DNA from: Portunus trituberculatus
Lineage: Eukaryota > Arthropoda > Malacostraca > Decapoda > Portunidae
DNA length: 64,000 nucleotides
NCBI RefSeq assembly: GCF_017591435.1
Contig: NC_059286.1
Coordinates: forward strand, 780,001-844,000
Reading direction: 5' to 3'
The notes under the pieces were generated by a model, which was not told the DNA's origin, ran no database searches, and worked only from the letters and a program-made list of their open reading frames with translations. Shown piece by piece: positions 50,571 to 61,566 of the stretch; the first letter of the stretch is position 1, and the number at the start of each line of letters is the position of its first letter. The translations under genes and the position numbers were made by a program.

Positions 50571-51252
50571 ATTGGCGACCATGACAGGACCATTATAACC
50601 TATGTTCAGTGATCCATTTTTCCAGTAACTTTTTTTCTGTGATTACATTATTTTTTCTTATGTGTTTCTGTGGTGTTGTGACTTTGATGTGTGTTTTTTT
50701 CTGTGACTTACTCTGCGTGCGATTTAAATTTACCTTTGTGCGATCAAGTGGCTCCTTTTGGGTTAAAAGTGCTTTGTGACTTTCATTGGTATCGCATAGC
50801 AGTGGTAGAGCAGGAAACCAGGTAGAAAGGCGTGTTCACCGATAGCACTTATCTCTATTTTTTGCACATAGGCAGGTGTGTAATAAGTGTTATCCAAGTG
50901 TTGGGATCATCATATGTTCATGCGAACCCTCAATCTCCTCACTTCGCGGATAATTTTTCTCGCTAGTTAGAATTGGCCATTTTAACTAGTCCCTCAGACT
51001 AATCCGCCTCCTTATCAATAACAAGTCTCAGTACAATTTGCTCCTCACTCTCAAGTCTCGTAACTAGAGTAATCCGGATCCCTCTTAATGCCGTAATTCT
51101 CTAGTTTACCCCCTCATTAGTGATTGTACTCATAAGTGTTTACTTAAGTATAATCTAGGTAATTTCCAAGGTTGCCTTTATTATCGCTCTGCCAAGTTCC
51201 TCACTTAAGTAATTCACTGATCATTTTTGTTGTTGTTTAACATCAATTTAAT
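50571..51252 (+). other. LTR-5 leader
   Basis: Primer-binding site and untranslated leader between the LTR and gag. No other gene seen. Confidence 0.7.
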
Positions 51253-52560
51253 ATGGCTTTCGCTCAGTTTAACGTTGAAGATTTTTGTGCTGACCCTTCT
51301 CTGGAACAACTTGAAGGTGCTAATATAAAAAAAGTACCAATGGAAAGCCATTGCTAAACATTTTGATGTTCCCATCACGTCTCAGATGACTAAAGAGGTC
51401 GTTAAGAGTGTAGTTGTTGAACATCTAGTGCAAGAAGGTTAGTTGCTAAGAAATTCCATAGAAGAGTTAACTCCCATGTCAGCAGCCTCTACGAGGACTA
51501 TAATACACAGTCCCCAGGAAGAACAGGATAAAAGTAGGATGAGTCAGTGGGAAATTGAGAAGCTTAGAGTAGAATACCGGATGTATGAAAAACAAATGCA
51601 ACTACAGGCAGGAAAAGAAGCGAAAGAAATGCAACTACAGGCAGAAAGAGAAGCGAAACAAATGCAACTACAGGCAGAAAAAGAAGAGAGAGAATTACAG
51701 GAAAGACAAATGCAACTACAGGCAGAAAAGGAAGAGAGAGAATTTCAGTTAGAGCTTAAAAGGCAGGAGAAAGAGTTAGAAATTCAGGAGTTAACTCTAC
51801 GAAATGACGCTAAGTTTAGAGGGGAAGAAATAGATATAAAAAAAAAGTTGGCAAGCTTTAATCCTGCTATAACTGCTCCGCTAGTTCCCCTTTTGATGAA
51901 TCTGATGTTGACGGGTCATTTCGCGCTTTTGAGAGCATTGCTAAGAGGAATAAATGGCCCAAGGATCAATGGGTGTCTCTCCTTGTCCCCAAGCTAGTAG
52001 GAAAAGCTTACAGGGTATACAACGGCCTTAGTGATGAGGTAGAGTATGAAGAGATCAAAGGTAACATTCTAGATGCCTACTCTATCACTTCTGACGGATA
52101 CAGACAACAGTTCCGAAAGTATGTGAAACCAGACTCTCACACCTATGTTGAATTTGCTAGTGAGAAACTAAAACAATTTAAGAAATGGTTAGCCCCCATT
52201 AACATTACCACCTTTTCGGAATTGCTCAATCTAATGGTCCTGGAAGAATGGAAGAACAAGTTATCCTTTAATATTTTGAGGCATGTGGAAGAACGGGGAG
52301 AGAGTGAGCTTATGTCTGCCACTAAAGTGGCTGATGCCTTTGCTTTGTTGATGGGAACCCTGCGTAGTACGTAGAGGTTGTGGTTCACCATCTAATGTTA
52401 GGTCCTCCTTTGGGGAAGGTTTTGGGGGCGCGGGTGGTAAGCCGACGGGATTCTCGCCAAATGCGTGTAATTCCCACCGGTGTACATACTGTAAGAAACC
52501 AGGACACACGATCCAAAAATGTAGACACCCAAATTTCAAGGCCTCTCAATGTCAAACTTC
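51253..52560 (+). pseudogene. LTR-5 gag with SCAN-like capsid region
   Basis: Starts MAFAQFNVEDFCADPSLEQL, a small helical N-terminal unit that continues out of frame (KAIAKHFDVPITSQMTKEVV). A coiled coil follows with repeated EMQLQAEREAK-type units (51590-51790). 51973-52374 is the capsid C-terminal segment: PKLVGKAYRVYNGLSDEVEY, YRQQFRKYVKPDSHTYVEFA, FKKWLAPINITTFSELLNLM, VLEEWKNKLSFNIL. This alternation of FR.Y, WL.P, LM.LE and AD positions resembles the vertebrate SCAN domain. A CCHC knuckle CTYCKKPGHTIQKC (about 52481-52522) ends gag. Frameshifts near 51335 and 51890, a stop near 51440 and one near 52372 break it. Confidence 0.75.
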
Positions 52561-52564
52561 TTTT

Positions 52565-53326
52565 GTGGCCCCTAAACCTAACACCTTTGAGAACAAGAAA
52601 CCAGTGGCCCTAGCTAACCCTGTCAACTCTCCTCTAGAACTTTATGACTCGTACACATATCAAGGTAAAGTGTCCCTGACTGATGGTAAAGACAAGGCAA
52701 TAAATGTCAAGGTTCTGCGTGATACAGGTGCTGCCCAATCCATCTTAAGGGAAGATGTCATCCCTAACATCAAACAGATCCTTACCGGTCTCAAATCACA
52801 GCTCTCCTATCCCTTGGCTAATATTAGCTTACAGTGCCCGTTCATTTCAGGAGAGGTTGTGGTAGCCATTAAACCTGGTGAACTGCCAGTACCGGGGGTA
52901 CATCTTGTACTGGGTAACGATCTTGCGGGTAACTTGGCTGTTCCAAACTTAATTGTTCTTGATTCCCCCTTAACAGAAAGTCCCACTAAGACCCTGGACG
53001 AAACATCCCCTCACTTCTTCCCAGTGTGTGCAGTCACCAGGTCTCAGTCCAAGTCCCCTGCCCTTTCACCACCTCCTCCACCAATGATTGCCTCTACTGA
53101 CAACTTGTACAATAACATCATTTCAAAGGAGAATTTGATTAATGCTCAGGAACAGGATCTCACTTTGGCTAAGATCAGACATGTTGCCAGTGAGACAAAG
53201 GATATGTCTAAATTGCCTTGTTTTTATTATCAGGAAGGAGTCCTGATGCGTGCCTACAGACCTCCTGAACTGAAACAACTAGACACCTGGTCAGAAACAC
53301 ATCAAGTTGTCATCCCTTGTCTGTAA
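52565..53326 (+). CDS. LTR-5 protease
   Basis: A 253-codon frame after the knuckle. The retropepsin active site reads KVLRDTGAAQSILREDVIPN (DTGA, about residue 53), and VPGVHLVLGNDLAGNLAVPN provides the later hydrophobic-Gly-Asn-Asp segment. After a Pro-rich linker, a conserved N-terminal integrase lead-in follows (EQDLTLAKIRHVASETKD, CFYYQEGVLMRAYRPPE). It leads directly into integrase, not RT. Confidence 0.8.
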   Translation: MAPKPNTFENKKPVALANPVNSPLELYDSYTYQGKVSLTDGKDKAINVKVLRDTGAAQSILREDVIPNIKQILTGLKSQLSYPLANISLQCPFISGEVVVAIKPGELPVPGVHLVLGNDLAGNLAVPNLIVLDSPLTESPTKTLDETSPHFFPVCAVTRSQSKSPALSPPPPPMIASTDNLYNNIISKENLINAQEQDLTLAKIRHVASETKDMSKLPCFYYQEGVLMRAYRPPELKQLDTWSETHQVVIPCL

Positions 53327-54436
53327 GACCAGCCATTATAGAACTAGCTCATGATGGATTGTCAGGTCATCTAGGCATCCAAAAAACCTACAAGAAGGCT
53401 CTTCAACATTTTTTTGGCCAGGAATGAAAAAGGATGTGTCACACTATGTAAAACATGTCATATATGTCAAATTGTGGGTAAGCCTAACGAACGCCTTGTG
53501 CCAGCTCCTCTGACGCCTATTCCAGTTCAGACGGAGCCCTTCGAAAAGATCGTTCTGGACTGCGTAGGGCCCTTACCCAAAACCAAACGAGGGAATCAGT
53601 ATTTGTTAACCCTCATGGATCCCACTACCAGGTACCCTGAAGCATTCCCTCTTAAGAACATCACATCAAAGACCATTGTAAAATATCTAATACATTTTTT
53701 CACCTCGGTAGGAATTCTAATACAAATTCAGTCTGACAAGGGTAGCAATTTCACTAGCAATTTTTTCCAACAGATAGTGAATGAGCTAAACATAGACCAT
53801 GTAACCTCCTTGGCTTACCACCCACAATCCCAAGGCTGTCTGGAGCGGTTTCACCAAACATTAAAATCCATGATGAAGAAGTATTGCTTGGAGCATCAAG
53901 GAGACTGAGATTCTTTAGGTTACTCCCCTTTTGAATTACTCTATGGTAGACAGATCAGGGGGCCTCTCAAAATATTAAAGGATCAATGGTTTACTCAAAA
54001 TACTCCTTCAAGCCCCAGTGTGTCTGACTACATCAGTAACCTTAAGAATAAAATCAGTGAAGTCAGATCTTTTGCTAAATCAAACTTCCTCAAATCTCAA
54101 ACTAAAATGCAACAGAATTCTCTTCCCAAATCTGTCATGAGAAGTTTCAAACCAGGAGACAAGGTTTTACTTTTTCTCCCCAGTCCAGGCAATGCTCTTC
54201 ACAGTAAGTTCATGGAACCTTATGTTGTGGCTCAAAAACTAAGTCCATTAAACTATGTGGTCCACACTCCTGACCGTCGTAAGGATTCCCAACTAGTTCA
54301 TATTAACCTAATGAAACCTTACCACTCCAGAGAACCAGAGGATGACTTGTCTCGCACTGTACCTGTATGTCTGGTGGGGAAGGAGTCTGGTCCCCCCCGA
54401 GGAAGAGTCCAACATCGAATTCCTCTTATCACCTAA
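53327..54436 (+). pseudogene. LTR-5 integrase (precedes RT)
   Basis: Zinc-binding domain: AHDGLSGHLGIQKTYKKALQ (53348-53405, frame change near 53412) and VKTCHICQIVGKPNE. Catalytic core: EKIVLDCVGPLPKTKRGNQY (first Asp), IQIQSDKGSNFTSNFFQQIV (second Asp), AYHPQSQGCLERFHQTLKSM (Glu). A TGA at 53906-53908 replaces an expected Trp, after which LGYSPFELLYGRQIRGPLK continues. 54020-54436 holds the GPY/F-like tail FKPGDKVLLFLPSPGNALHS, KFMEPYVVAQKLSP, LVHINLMKPYH. Its place between protease and RT is the reverse of usual Gypsy order. Confidence 0.88.
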
Positions 54437-55820
54437 AGGACGCCCCTCAAACAGCCAAATCATGTCCAACCTTGATGAGATTTTTTTTCCTTAACACTTT
54501 CACAACAGTCTGATCTTTAAAAAGTTATTGCTAGACTTTTCAGAAATCACAGGTGACCTTACAGGACTTTGTACTACTATCCAACATGATATAACATTAA
54601 TATCTAATGACATCAAGCCTATAAGACAACCAGCCTATCGCATTTCACCCCTTAAAAGAGACTTGATGAAAAAAGAAGTAGACTATCTGCTCTGTCATCA
54701 CCTTGCAGAACCTTTTATATCCCCCTGGGCTTCTCCCTGCCTGTTAACATCGATTTTGCACCGACTACAGGAAATTAAATAAAATGAGGGTACCAGACTC
54801 CTACCCATTGCCCTTGATAGAGGACCTTATAGATAGCATAGGAGTAGCCAAATTTGTAACCACTATAGATTTACTCAAAGGTTACTACCAGATTCCCCTC
54901 TTGGACGAGGCCCGAATAATATCCGCCTTCATCACCCCCTTCGGGCTATACCAATACACAGTGATGCCCTTCGGCTTGTCTAATGCTCCTGCCACCTTCC
55001 AAAGAGCTATAAATTACATCACCCAGGACTTGGAGGGAACATCTGCCTATCTGGACGACCTGGTGGTGACTTCGGACGACTGGATGACACATCTGACCCA
55101 TCTCCGGAGGCTGATGGGTCGGTTGCAGGAAGCCGGTCTTACAATCAACCTGGCCAAGTCCACCTTCGGGAAGTCTATGGTGGTCTCCCTGGGACATGTG
55201 ATGGGGAACAGCAAGGTTCGCCCCAAGAGAGCCAACATAGAGGCCATCCTTGGCTTCCCTGTCCCTACCACCAGGAAAGCTCTCATGAGGTTCTTGGGGA
55301 TGGCTGGTTTCTACAGACGATTCTGTAGGAACTTCACCCTGGCCGCCTCCCTGACGGACCTTATCAGTACTTCTGTCCCCTTCCACTGGACCCCGACCTG
55401 TGACCAAGCCTTCCAACATCTCAAGGCGTTCCTCTCCTCGGAGCCAGTGGTCTGGACGCCAGATCACTCCCGCCCCTTCCATCTACAAGTGGACGCGAGT
55501 GGAGTTGGAGTGGGTGCTGTCCTCCTACAAGCAGACCCCACAAGCAGCATCCTCCATCCCATCGCCTATCACTCCGCCAAGCTGAAGAAACACCAACTCC
55601 ACTACTCCACCATCGAGAAGGAAGCTCTGGCACTCGTCCTGGCGCTCCAACGTTTTGAGTGCTACCTTCATCCTGGCCCTCAAACTACGAAGATATTCAC
55701 CGATCACAACCCTCTGGCCTTCCTTCACGCCATGAAGAACCGAAACCAATGCATTCTTAGGTGGGCCTTGTTAACTCAACCCTTCAACTTGGAAGTCCAC
55801 CATATCAAGGGGGTGGACAA
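54437..55820 (+). pseudogene. LTR-5 reverse transcriptase and RNase H
   Basis: The linker SNLDE leads into LLLDFSEITGDLTGLCTTIQ and DIKPIRQPAYRISPLKRDLM. A frame change near 54740 interrupts the fingers. From 54784: MRVPDSYPLPLIEDLID, KFVTTIDLLKGYYQIPL (first Asp), TPFGLYQYTVMPFGLSNAPA, TSAYLDDLVVTSDDW (YLDD), and thumb LGFPVPTTRKALMRFLGMAG. RNase H: PFHLQVDASGVGVGAVLLQ, STIEKEALALVLALQ, KIFTDHNPLAFLHAMKN, LEVHHIKGVDN. LTR-6 interrupts at this point. The last codons, DNIIADALSRSPISPPS and a stop, resume at 61567-61619. RT type is Gypsy, not Copia. Confidence 0.9.
55816..55820. other. LTR-6 target-site duplication (left)
   Basis: GACAA here and at 61567-61571 flank LTR-6 exactly. Confidence 0.9.
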
Positions 55821-56060
55821 TGTGGTGTTGGGTAGCTGTCGGGACAGTACAGCCACGAAGGTGAAGGTTCTTCATAGAAACACGTACTAACTGTAGTAGG
55901 TGTATTCAGGCAGAGGAACACAGAGAAAGCCTTGGAAGGACCCCCGTACGCATGCCTGCCTTGGAGACGCCAGCAAGACTGAGGCTTACGGGGGGTTGCC
56001 AGGCGTACAATAATCAGAGGTACAGGGAATACATATGATAAGTTACATTACATATCCACA
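55821..56060 (-). repeat. LTR-6 3' LTR
   Basis: 240 bp. Minus-strand TGTGGATATGTAATG to CAACACCACA. Differs from the 5' LTR (61327-61566) at four positions by eye. The polypurine tract complement CCTCCCTCCCCCCTC lies at 56061-56075. Confidence 0.92.
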
Positions 56061-59000
56061 CCTCCCTCCCCCCTCACGCTCGTAGCACTGTCTCGAGCGG
56101 AACTCTTTTCCATGAGCCGCTGTGAACGACGTGGGGCAACTGGGGAAGCAAGTAAAGCAGACGGACTTTTCTCGTTCTGACCAAGGAACCACAGGGATAT
56201 ATGGTGGGGAGGATCATCACCATGGGGCGGCACTGGGCGTAGGAGACGGCGGTTGCGTCGCCAGACACGTCCGCTGGGGAGACGAACATCATATTCCCTG
56301 TTCCTGCTGCAGCCCATGACCACACCGACCTTATCCCAGCGGAGAGACACAGGATTCTGGATGCGGACTGTGGCTCCATTGCACAGCTTGGGGAGGGGCC
56401 TGGCGTGCTGGTCATAGTGAGCCTGCACCTGTTCAGCTCGGGCGGCAGCGCGGTGGTCGCATTCCTTCGTCTTGGTCTGCCAGTCCGTGGAGAAGGACTC
56501 TGGGTGGGCAGGGACGCAGGACCGAAGAGGGTGGCCATAGAGGTGTTGCGAAGGGGACTGTCCTGTATAGTTGGGAGAGTTACGCAGCTCCAGAAGACCT
56601 CTGGCAAACTCCTCCGTATCAATGTTGCCGGAGGGGGCTGTCTTCAAGATGAGATGCTTCACCGACTTGACAGCCGCCTCAGCATGGCCATTAGACTGGG
56701 GATAGTGCGGCGAAGTCATTATGTGGTGAACACCCCAGCGTTCCATGAAGTTCTGAAAGTCTGCACTGGCAAACTGGGGCCCGCCATCAGTGCGGAGACG
56801 GAGGGGGACACCCACTTTCCGAAAATAGCGGCAGAACATCTGGATGGTGCGTGCGGCTGTGGTGTCCGCACCACATGGGACGACCACAGGCCATCCCGAG
56901 AGTCTGTCCGCAATGACAAGAAAGGACTTGCCAGTGACTGTGAAGAAGTCTGCGGAGACGGACTCAAGGGGCCTGGATGGGTTGTCATTGCACATCAGGG
57001 GTTCCTGTTGTTGGCTTGGCTGGAGGACTTGACATGGTTCACAGGCACGAACAGTATTGGCGATGTCAGAGTCAATGCCAGGCCAGAAAACAGTCTGCCT
57101 TGCCCGACGGCGAGTGGCTTCCACACCGCGGTGGCTGTCATGGAGACGAGCAAGGGTGCGGCGGCGGAGAGCTACAGGAACCACGATCCTCTGGCCATAA
57201 AGGACAAGCTCCCCATCTGCGTAGAGGTGATTGCGGAGCTTCCAGTAGGGAAGTAGGGAACTGTGGAGCTCGTACCGGTTGGACGGGAAGCCAGATGTCA
57301 CGCAGGCGGTGAGGTGGGCATATGACGGGTCTGCCCTCGCTGCTGCTCTGAACACCTGGAGCGTCCGATCGGCGTCATGGTGTGGTGTGTTTTGGTCGGA
57401 GCCTTTAGCGTTGGTAGCTACGACACACCGCAGGTGGGCAGTGGCAGTAGTGCACGCCATCTCGTCCTCAGGAGTGGGGTGGCTGACTGGGGCTCTCGAC
57501 AGAGCATCTGGGATGCGTAGCAATTTCCCGTTGCGCCATACGGCTGTGAAGAGGTAGGGCGAGATTTTCTCCTTCAGACGCTGTAGATGGGGATTCTCGA
57601 TCGCGTCCAAAGTGTAGGCATTCAGGATCGGGACCAGTGGCCGATGGTCCGTCATCAGCGTGAAGTGCTGTACGCCTATGAGGTGGAGCCGACACTTGGA
57701 CATGGCCCATACAACGGCAAGCAGCTCGAGCTCAATGGTGGCGTAGCGCGTCTCAGCGTCAGTGAGGAAGCGTGAGCCACGTTGAACTAGTCGTGTGCAT
57801 CCTTGGCCGTGATCTTGTAGGAGAGCGTACCCAATCCCATGAAGGCGGAAGGCATCCGTCTGGAGGACGACTGGTAGCGCTGGATCAAAGTGGGCCAGAA
57901 CAGGCGGCTGGAGAAGCACTGTCTTGACATGGTTGAAGGCTTCATCATTGTCCACTGTCCAAGTGAACGTCCGTTTAGGGCTCAAGAGAGGGCGAAGAAG
58001 CTGGGCTGCGGCTGCTATGTCCGGGGTGAACTCTGACAGCTGGTTCACTAGGCCCATAAAAGAGCGGAGGTCAGTCAAGTTCGCGGGCGTAGGAAAGTCC
58101 CGGATTGCACTGACGCGGTCCTCGTCTGCAGAGATGCCAGAGGGGGAGAGGTTGTAGCCACAGAATCGGACCTGAGGCTCGGCAACTGAAAACTTGTCCT
58201 TTTTGAGGGTGATCCCGTGCTCTCTGCATCTGCTGAGGATCTGAATAATCCTCTGCAAGTGTGTGCGGAAGTCATCATCAAAGAGAAGAATGTCGTCCAC
58301 CACCTTGACACAATTCTCCAATCCTTGGAGTGCCAAGTCGCCGCAGTGGCAGTAGGCGTCACCAGTAGCTGCGAAGCCCATGGGGTCTCGGCAATGCCTA
58401 AACCGGCCGAACGGGGTGATGAAAGTTGTGAGGTGGCGATCCTTCTCGTCAAGTACCAACTGCCAGTACCCACACAGAGCATCTGCTGTCGTGAAGAGGC
58501 GGGATGACGGAGTGACTCTGTGGACAGCGGCGTAAGGTGTTGGTGCTGGGTGAGCTGGGTTAGAAACCTGGCTATTGAGCTTTGTGAGATCCACCGTGAT
58601 GCGAACTCCCTTGTCCTTAGCCACGACGACCAAGGGGTGACACCAGGCAGACGGCTCATCGCCGGCAGGCTCAATTATCCCTTGACGCACCATGGAGTCC
58701 AGCTCATTCTTGACTGGCTGCTGGAATGCGAAGGGGATCTGTCGTGGTGTGTGAATGGCGAACGGTGTAGCGCCCTCCTTCAGGTGGATCTGCATGGGTT
58801 GTGCGACCATGGGCTTCAGGGGAGCCTTCCTCAGATCCTCCTTGGAGAGAAGTACGTCTGAAAACTCACGAAGGAAGTATTCCTTTGCAGCATATGGAGA
58901 CGTGATGTCAGGGAGGGGCCGCTCGCTGCACCGGTTAACATGCTTGACCTTGAGAATCGGCTTCGGGAACTCCGGGGAGATGATGGCCAGTTCCTTGCAG

Positions 59001-59062
59001 TGGCCATAGGAGAGGAGTAGGGTCTGGACGCCATCGTGAACTTGGATCTGGGCGATGCAAGA
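56048..59062 (-). CDS. LTR-6 pol: RT, RNase H, integrase
   Basis: About 1000 codons open on the minus strand, sister to LTR-4 pol. RT: GVRITVDLTKLNSQVS, CHCGDLALQGLENCVKVVDD and ILLFDDDF. RNase H: VVLQTDAFRLHGIGYALLQD, LMTDHRPLVPILNA, RIPDALSRAP. Integrase: HDSHRGVEATRRRARQTVFW, SVSADFFTVTGKSFLVIADR, LRTDGGPQFASADFQNFMER, PQSNGHAEAAVKSVKHLI. No stop inside the domains. A one-base loss near 59063, compared with LTR-4, puts it out of frame with the gag-protease ORF. The longer nominal frame from 59281 starts with out-of-frame sequence. Confidence 0.92.
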   Translation of the reverse strand, partial: SCIAQIQVHDGVQTLLLSYGHCKELAIISPEFPKPILKVKHVNRCSERPLPDITSPYAAKEYFLREFSDVLLSKEDLRKAPLKPMVAQPMQIHLKEGATPFAIHTPRQIPFAFQQPVKNELDSMVRQGIIEPAGDEPSAWCHPLVVVAKDKGVRITVDLTKLNSQVSNPAHPAPTPYAAVHRVTPSSRLFTTADALCGYWQLVLDEKDRHLTTFITPFGRFRHCRDPMGFAATGDAYCHCGDLALQGLENCVKVVDDILLFDDDFRTHLQRIIQILSRCREHGITLKKDKFSVAEPQVRFCGYNLSPSGISADEDRVSAIRDFPTPANLTDLRSFMGLVNQLSEFTPDIAAAAQLLRPLLSPKRTFTWTVDNDEAFNHVKTVLLQPPVLAHFDPALPVVLQTDAFRLHGIGYALLQDHGQGCTRLVQRGSRFLTDAETRYATIELELLAVVWAMSKCRLHLIGVQHFTLMTDHRPLVPILNAYTLDAIENPHLQRLKEKISPYLFTAVWRNGKLLRIPDALSRAPVSHPTPEDEMACTTATAHLRCVVATNAKGSDQNTPHHDADRTLQVFRAAARADPSYAHLTACVTSGFPSNRYELHSSLLPYWKLRNHLYADGELVLYGQRIVVPVALRRRTLARLHDSHRGVEATRRRARQTVFWPGIDSDIANTVRACEPCQVLQPSQQQEPLMCNDNPSRPLESVSADFFTVTGKSFLVIADRLSGWPVVVPCGADTTAARTIQMFCRYFRKVGVPLRLRTDGGPQFASADFQNFMERWGVHHIMTSPHYPQSNGHAEAAVKSVKHLILKTAPSGNIDTEEFARGLLELRNSPNYTGQSPSQHLYGHPLRSCVPAHPESFSTDWQTKTKECDHRAAARAEQVQAHYDQHARPLPKLCNGATVRIQNPVSLRWDKVGVVMGCSRNREYDVRLPSGRVWRRNRRLLRPVPPHGDDPPHHISLWFLGQNEKSPSALLASPVAPRRSQRLMEKSSARDSATSVRGEGGVDM

Positions 59063-60858
59063 CTTTGCCCGAGCCGTAAGGTAGCTTGAAAACATCCCAG
59101 GGCAGGTGCCATCTCTGAACCGTCCGCCGTCAGCGTGTGCACGGGAGGTAGAGGCTGTAGGCTGTTCCTGGGGATTTGAAGAATGCTGAGGTGTCGCTGG
59201 CCAATGACTGTGACGTCCGCGCCTGTATCTGGCAGCATTTGGAGGTGGGAAGTGGATCCTCCATGCGTCAGGTGAATACACACAGGTTTAGGAGTCATGG
59301 CCTCAGACGCTGGACTGCGAGTCACACTGCGGCAGGAGCTCTTCTTCTGTGACGTAGCGTGAGAGCTGTTCTGGCTGTGAGTCGCATTTGTTAACCTGCA
59401 GCACTTGTCATAATGCCCAGTCTTTTTACAGGCACGAAATTGGGTGTCTTTGGCAGGGCACCTGGCAGTCTTTGCCCAATGGCTCTTGCATCCGCAATTG
59501 CTACAGGTGCTGTTGACAGCAGGGCACTGACCATATGAGTGCCGGCAGGAGCAACACTGGCAGGGTTGGGACACGTCAACGGCTGCAGGCTTTCCTCGCT
59601 GTTCCGAAGGCGATTGCTGAAGTGAGGAGGCGGCCTTGTCACGTCGCTTTCCCCGTCTGAAGGCAGAGATGGAGAGCAGCTGACTTGGAGACGACTGGAT
59701 GGCGGATGCTGTGTTCCGGGCGGCCTCATACGAGCGGCAGCAGGTGACCAGGTCCTGGAGAGGAGCACCTGAGTCCATAGAGATGAGGCGTTGAACGAGC
59801 TCCTCCTCTCTGATGCCCATGAGCAAAACCATCTTCAGCTGGGTCTCAGCACAAGTCACTGGATCACCAGAGCAAAGGTCGACCTCTTCAGCAAGGTTTT
59901 TCAGGCAGACATAGAAATCAGAAAAAGACTCACCCACTGCCTGTTTGCAGCACAGGAGTCCACTCTTGAAGTGGGATTGCAACACATCGAGGACTTCATC
60001 CACGACTAACAGTGTGTCAGGAGCGATCCTGAGGGTGTGTTCAAGAGTCCTCTGAACCTCCAGGGAAACAGACATCCGTAGCTGGATCAACTGCTTTTCT
60101 CTGGGAAGGCGCTGCAGATCAATCATGACTGAGAAATCATGCCTGAACATCTGGTAGGTGGCGTCGGCTTGCAAGATGGGCGGACTCTGAGCCACAGGTT
60201 TGCCCGTGGGAGGACCTGCTGTGGACGTAGGAGTCGCAGTCACAGTGACGGGTGGTGCAGCGGCTGTAACGGCAGTCACGGCGGGGGGTGGCAGGGTGGC
60301 AACTGTTGGAACAGCTGTCACGAGAGCCGGTGGGGCGGCGACTGTTGGAGCATCTGTCACGGCAGGCAAGGCGGTGACGGGAGTAGCACTCGCTACAACA
60401 GGTGTAGTCCCCACGAGACCAGTGACTGCAGGATGATAGGCTGGGGCGAAAGGGCTGAGTGTTGGTAAGGGAACAGGTAAGCGGGCTGGAGACGGCTGGT
60501 GTTGGGCTGGCGATGCCTGAACTGACAACAGTTGTAGCAGTGCCATGAAACGCTCGTTGTCATCCCTGCGTCTCATTTCCTCTGCTTCCCTTCTTGACTC
60601 CTCTGCTCGCCGCCTCTCCTCATCCTCCTGTCTTCTACAGAAATCAGCTGGTAGACGTGATTCCTCCAAGTATTTGATGAGTTGAAGAACGGTACCGTCT
60701 TGATGCGCGGGAGGAGACTGGTAGGGTTGAGGTGAGGAGTGGCCCAAGGGTAAGCCACCCGGAGTCCCCTGGGGACTGGCTTCGTCGTCTGAAAACTGAA
60801 GAGTTTCCTGCTGGTGTTCGGTGTCGCTGCACTCAGGCGAAGGACGCGGGAGCGACAT
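59055..60858 (-). CDS. LTR-6 gag-protease
   Basis: Start at 60858 gives MSLPRPSPECSDTEHQ. A charged helix (EERRRAEESRREAEEMRRRD), a Pro/Thr/Val-rich linker longer than in LTR-4 (extra TDAPTVAAPPALVTAVPTVA), and a capsid region MIDLQRLPREKQLIQLRMSV, LRIAPDTLLVVDEVLDVLQS and DFYVCLKNLAEEVDLCSGDP. Three zinc knuckles follow (CQCCSCRHSYGQC, CSNCGCKSHWAKTARC, CRACKKTGHYDKCC with a preceding QF). The protease active site is intact: LPDTGADVTVIGQRHL. Two short in-frame losses relative to LTR-4 (QWRRRW and about ten residues before LLCCKQ) are the only gag differences I noted. The frame shifts away from pol near 59063. Confidence 0.88.
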
Positions 60859-61326
60859 GATGAACAAGGAGAACCCATGAACAGACAGGAAGCGTCCCCA
60901 CAATCAATAGAGAAACCCGTGAACAGCTGGGTTTTATGTAAAGTTAATGCAAGGGAGCGCGTGTGTGCGTGTGTGTGGCAGTATCTGGCAGCTCGGTCAT
61001 CGGTAGTGTGCGTGTTGCACTCGGCACCCCACTAGGCACCACCACCTCAGTTACCCGCTGCGCGCTGGACGAGGGGGATGTGATGCTGCGAGGTCTGTCT
61101 CCCGCCAAGGGTGTAGCGTCCCTTGTGAACGGCGAGGGAAGACTAGAACGCAAAACACTGCACGCAAAGGCACGACACCGCACACACTGTCACAGCACTG
61201 CACGCACTGTCACAAGAGTCACTGAAGCTCCATAAAACCCAGGGAAGGGCGTGAAGAGGCAGTGGAGTCCCTGCTGGCGTGGCGGCGATGGCGTCCGGAA
61301 GAATCGTGATCCTACTCACTGCGCCA
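60859..61326 (-). other. LTR-6 leader and primer-binding site
   Basis: Leader equivalent to 21604-26232 of LTR-4 without the hAT-1 insertion. The minus-strand TGGCGCAGTGAGTAGGATCA begins at 61326. Most nearby small frames are shadows. Confidence 0.8.
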
Positions 61327-61566
61327 TGTGGTGTTGGGTAGCTGTCAGGACAGTACAGCCACGAAGGTGAAGGTTCTTCATAGAAACACGTACTAACTGT
61401 AGTAGGTGTATTCAGGCAGAGGAACACAGAGAAAGCCTTGGAAGGATCCCCGTATGCGTGCCTGCCTTGGAGACGCCAGCAAGACTGAGGCTTACGGGGG
61501 GTTGCCAGGCGTACAATAATCAGAGGTACAGGGAATACATATGATAAGTTACATTACATATCCACA
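61327..61566 (-). repeat. LTR-6 5' LTR
   Basis: 240 bp partner of 55821-56060, followed on the plus strand by the second GACAA and the resumed LTR-5 pol end. Confidence 0.92.

Noticed and set aside
53414..53908. The integrase frame ending at 53908 as a natural C-terminus
   Set aside because: The same frame continues with LGYSPFELLYGRQ right after the TGA, as integrases do, so the stop is a nonsense change.
52565..55820. Integrase-before-RT order as a chance fusion of two truncated elements
   Set aside because: Coding continues from the integrase tail through a linker into RT, a single LTR pair encloses everything, and RNase H ends next to the polypurine tract. One element explains it better, though other copies should be checked.
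56405..57256. A 283-codon plus-strand frame, and its mirror at 29837-30688 on the minus strand
   Set aside because: Both lie antisense to the integrase of LTR-6 and LTR-4. They exist because of codon bias in the true frame and have no recognisable domain.
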